Source: Enterobacter sp. kpr-6
GTDB lineage: Bacteria > Pseudomonadota > Gammaproteobacteria > Enterobacterales > Enterobacteriaceae
Direction of reading: 5' to 3'
Assembly: GCF_900116015.1 (NCBI RefSeq)
Contig: NZ_FOYH01000001.1
Coordinates: 124,001 to 188,000 of the forward strand
DNA length: 64,000 bases
In this document: positions 63,673 through 64,000 of the stretch, piece by piece
Position numbering within the stretch: the first letter of the stretch is position 1
Layout: each line of letters starts with the position of its first letter
Program-made: the position numbers and the translations under genes
The notes under the pieces: model-generated
Seen by the model: the letters and a program-made list of their open reading frames with translations, nothing else
Told to the model about the DNA's origin: nothing
Databases searched by the model: none

Positions 63673-64000
63673 ATGGCGAAATTAATGACATCCCTGACGC
63701 TATGCTCAGGCAGAATGACGCACGGGGAGCGGCGTGTAGCCCAGCGTCTTGAATCACATCTCGGGGAGGACTGCCTTATCTGGTATGACATTCCAGTGGG
63801 GCGGGAATACAGGCATCCTGACTTTGTTGTTATCGATCCCGCAAACGGACTTATTTTTCTTGAAGTTAAAGACTGGAAGCTGAGCACACTTCAACATATT
63901 GACCCGCAGACTGTAACTCTCCTGACTGCGCAGGGAGAAAAGCAGGAACAAAATCCGCTGGTACAGGTCAGGGAGTACGCCTGTGCGACCGTCGAATCGT
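63673..64000 (+). CDS. NERD-domain protein, 5' part (runs off window)
   Basis: The frame from ATG 63673 is open to the window end (109 residues, no stop). It reads a NERD (nuclease-related) fold: MTHGERRVAQRLESHLGEDC, WYDIPVG, HPDFVVIDPANGLIFLEVKDW with the D...ExK active-site pattern, then NPLVQVREYA. NERD domains often head UvrD- or DEAD-type helicases. The rest is outside the window, so the full domain set is unknown. Confidence 0.7.
   Translation, partial: MAKLMTSLTLCSGRMTHGERRVAQRLESHLGEDCLIWYDIPVGREYRHPDFVVIDPANGLIFLEVKDWKLSTLQHIDPQTVTLLTAQGEKQEQNPLVQVREYACATVES

Noticed and set aside
60049-64000. Integrase, transposase or IS ends marking a mobile element
   Set aside because: None seen; the mobile-island reading rests on AT content and gene type only.

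Overview
The window is chromosomal DNA from a member of the Enterobacteriaceae. Gene content, protein lengths and local order closely follow the Escherichia coli segment narQ-tktB-talA-maeB-hemF-amiA-cysPTWAM-pdxK-crr-ptsIH-cysK-cysZ-zipA-ligA-gltX-pdeA-nupC-mntH-glk-pyrRS-alaC. Several E. coli clusters (as I recall its order) are missing, and the right-hand 20 kb is unlike E. coli. An Enterobacter, Lelliottia, Kosakonia or similar genus is likely; species cannot be fixed by eye.

Layout. 1-7 kb: the 5' end of narQ (nitrate sensor, reverse strand), ypfG, the transketolase/transaldolase pair tktB-talA, and NADP malic enzyme maeB. 7-12 kb: hemF-amiA, ypeA-yfeZ-yfeY and the haem peroxidase yfeX. 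Arrays of palindromic repeats lie where E. coli carries the eut operon (maeB|hemF) and the ucpA/murRQP/yfeW cluster (yfeX|cysP). 12-24 kb: the sulfate/thiosulfate importer cysPTWA, the cysteine synthases cysM and cysK, sulfate permease cysZ, pyridoxal kinase, the general PTS operon ptsHI-crr and an extra DsbA-fold gene. 23.5-32 kb: zipA, ligA, ypeB, yfeH, a FlxA-like protein, a Val-Val-Val-Lys tRNA operon, gltX, yfeC-yfeD and two tRNA-Ala genes. 32-44 kb: the c-di-GMP phosphodiesterase pdeA, nupC, mntH, a His-rich small exported protein, an aldo-keto reductase, glk, the pyruvate-sensing pair pyrSR, alaC and the 23-residue protein YpdK.

44.6-52.1 kb is a catabolic island: a LevR-type sigma54 activator, a mannose-family PTS (EIIA, B, C, D) and two SIS-domain enzymes. 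This matches the Salmonella gfr system for glucoselysine/fructoselysine (Amadori products). A textbook sigma54 promoter precedes the first PTS gene.

52.4-58.2 kb is the most interesting unit: a cytoplasmic Fe-S/molybdopterin formate dehydrogenase with catalytic Cys, a DUF1641 protein and both subunits of a CIO-type bd oxidase, packed with overlapping or 1-bp junctions. I read it as a self-contained formate:quinone:O2 respiratory module in which DUF1641 replaces the usual membrane cytochrome b subunit. A convergent PoxB-like ThDP enzyme follows.

60-64 kb is an AT-rich accessory region running off the window edge: a coupled pair of small membrane-associated proteins (toxin/immunity-like layout), a Cys-rich exported protein, a membrane-anchored coiled-coil GIY-YIG (T5orf172) protein and the start of a NERD-domain protein. 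It looks like the edge of a conflict/defence or mobile island, but no integrase or transposase is visible.
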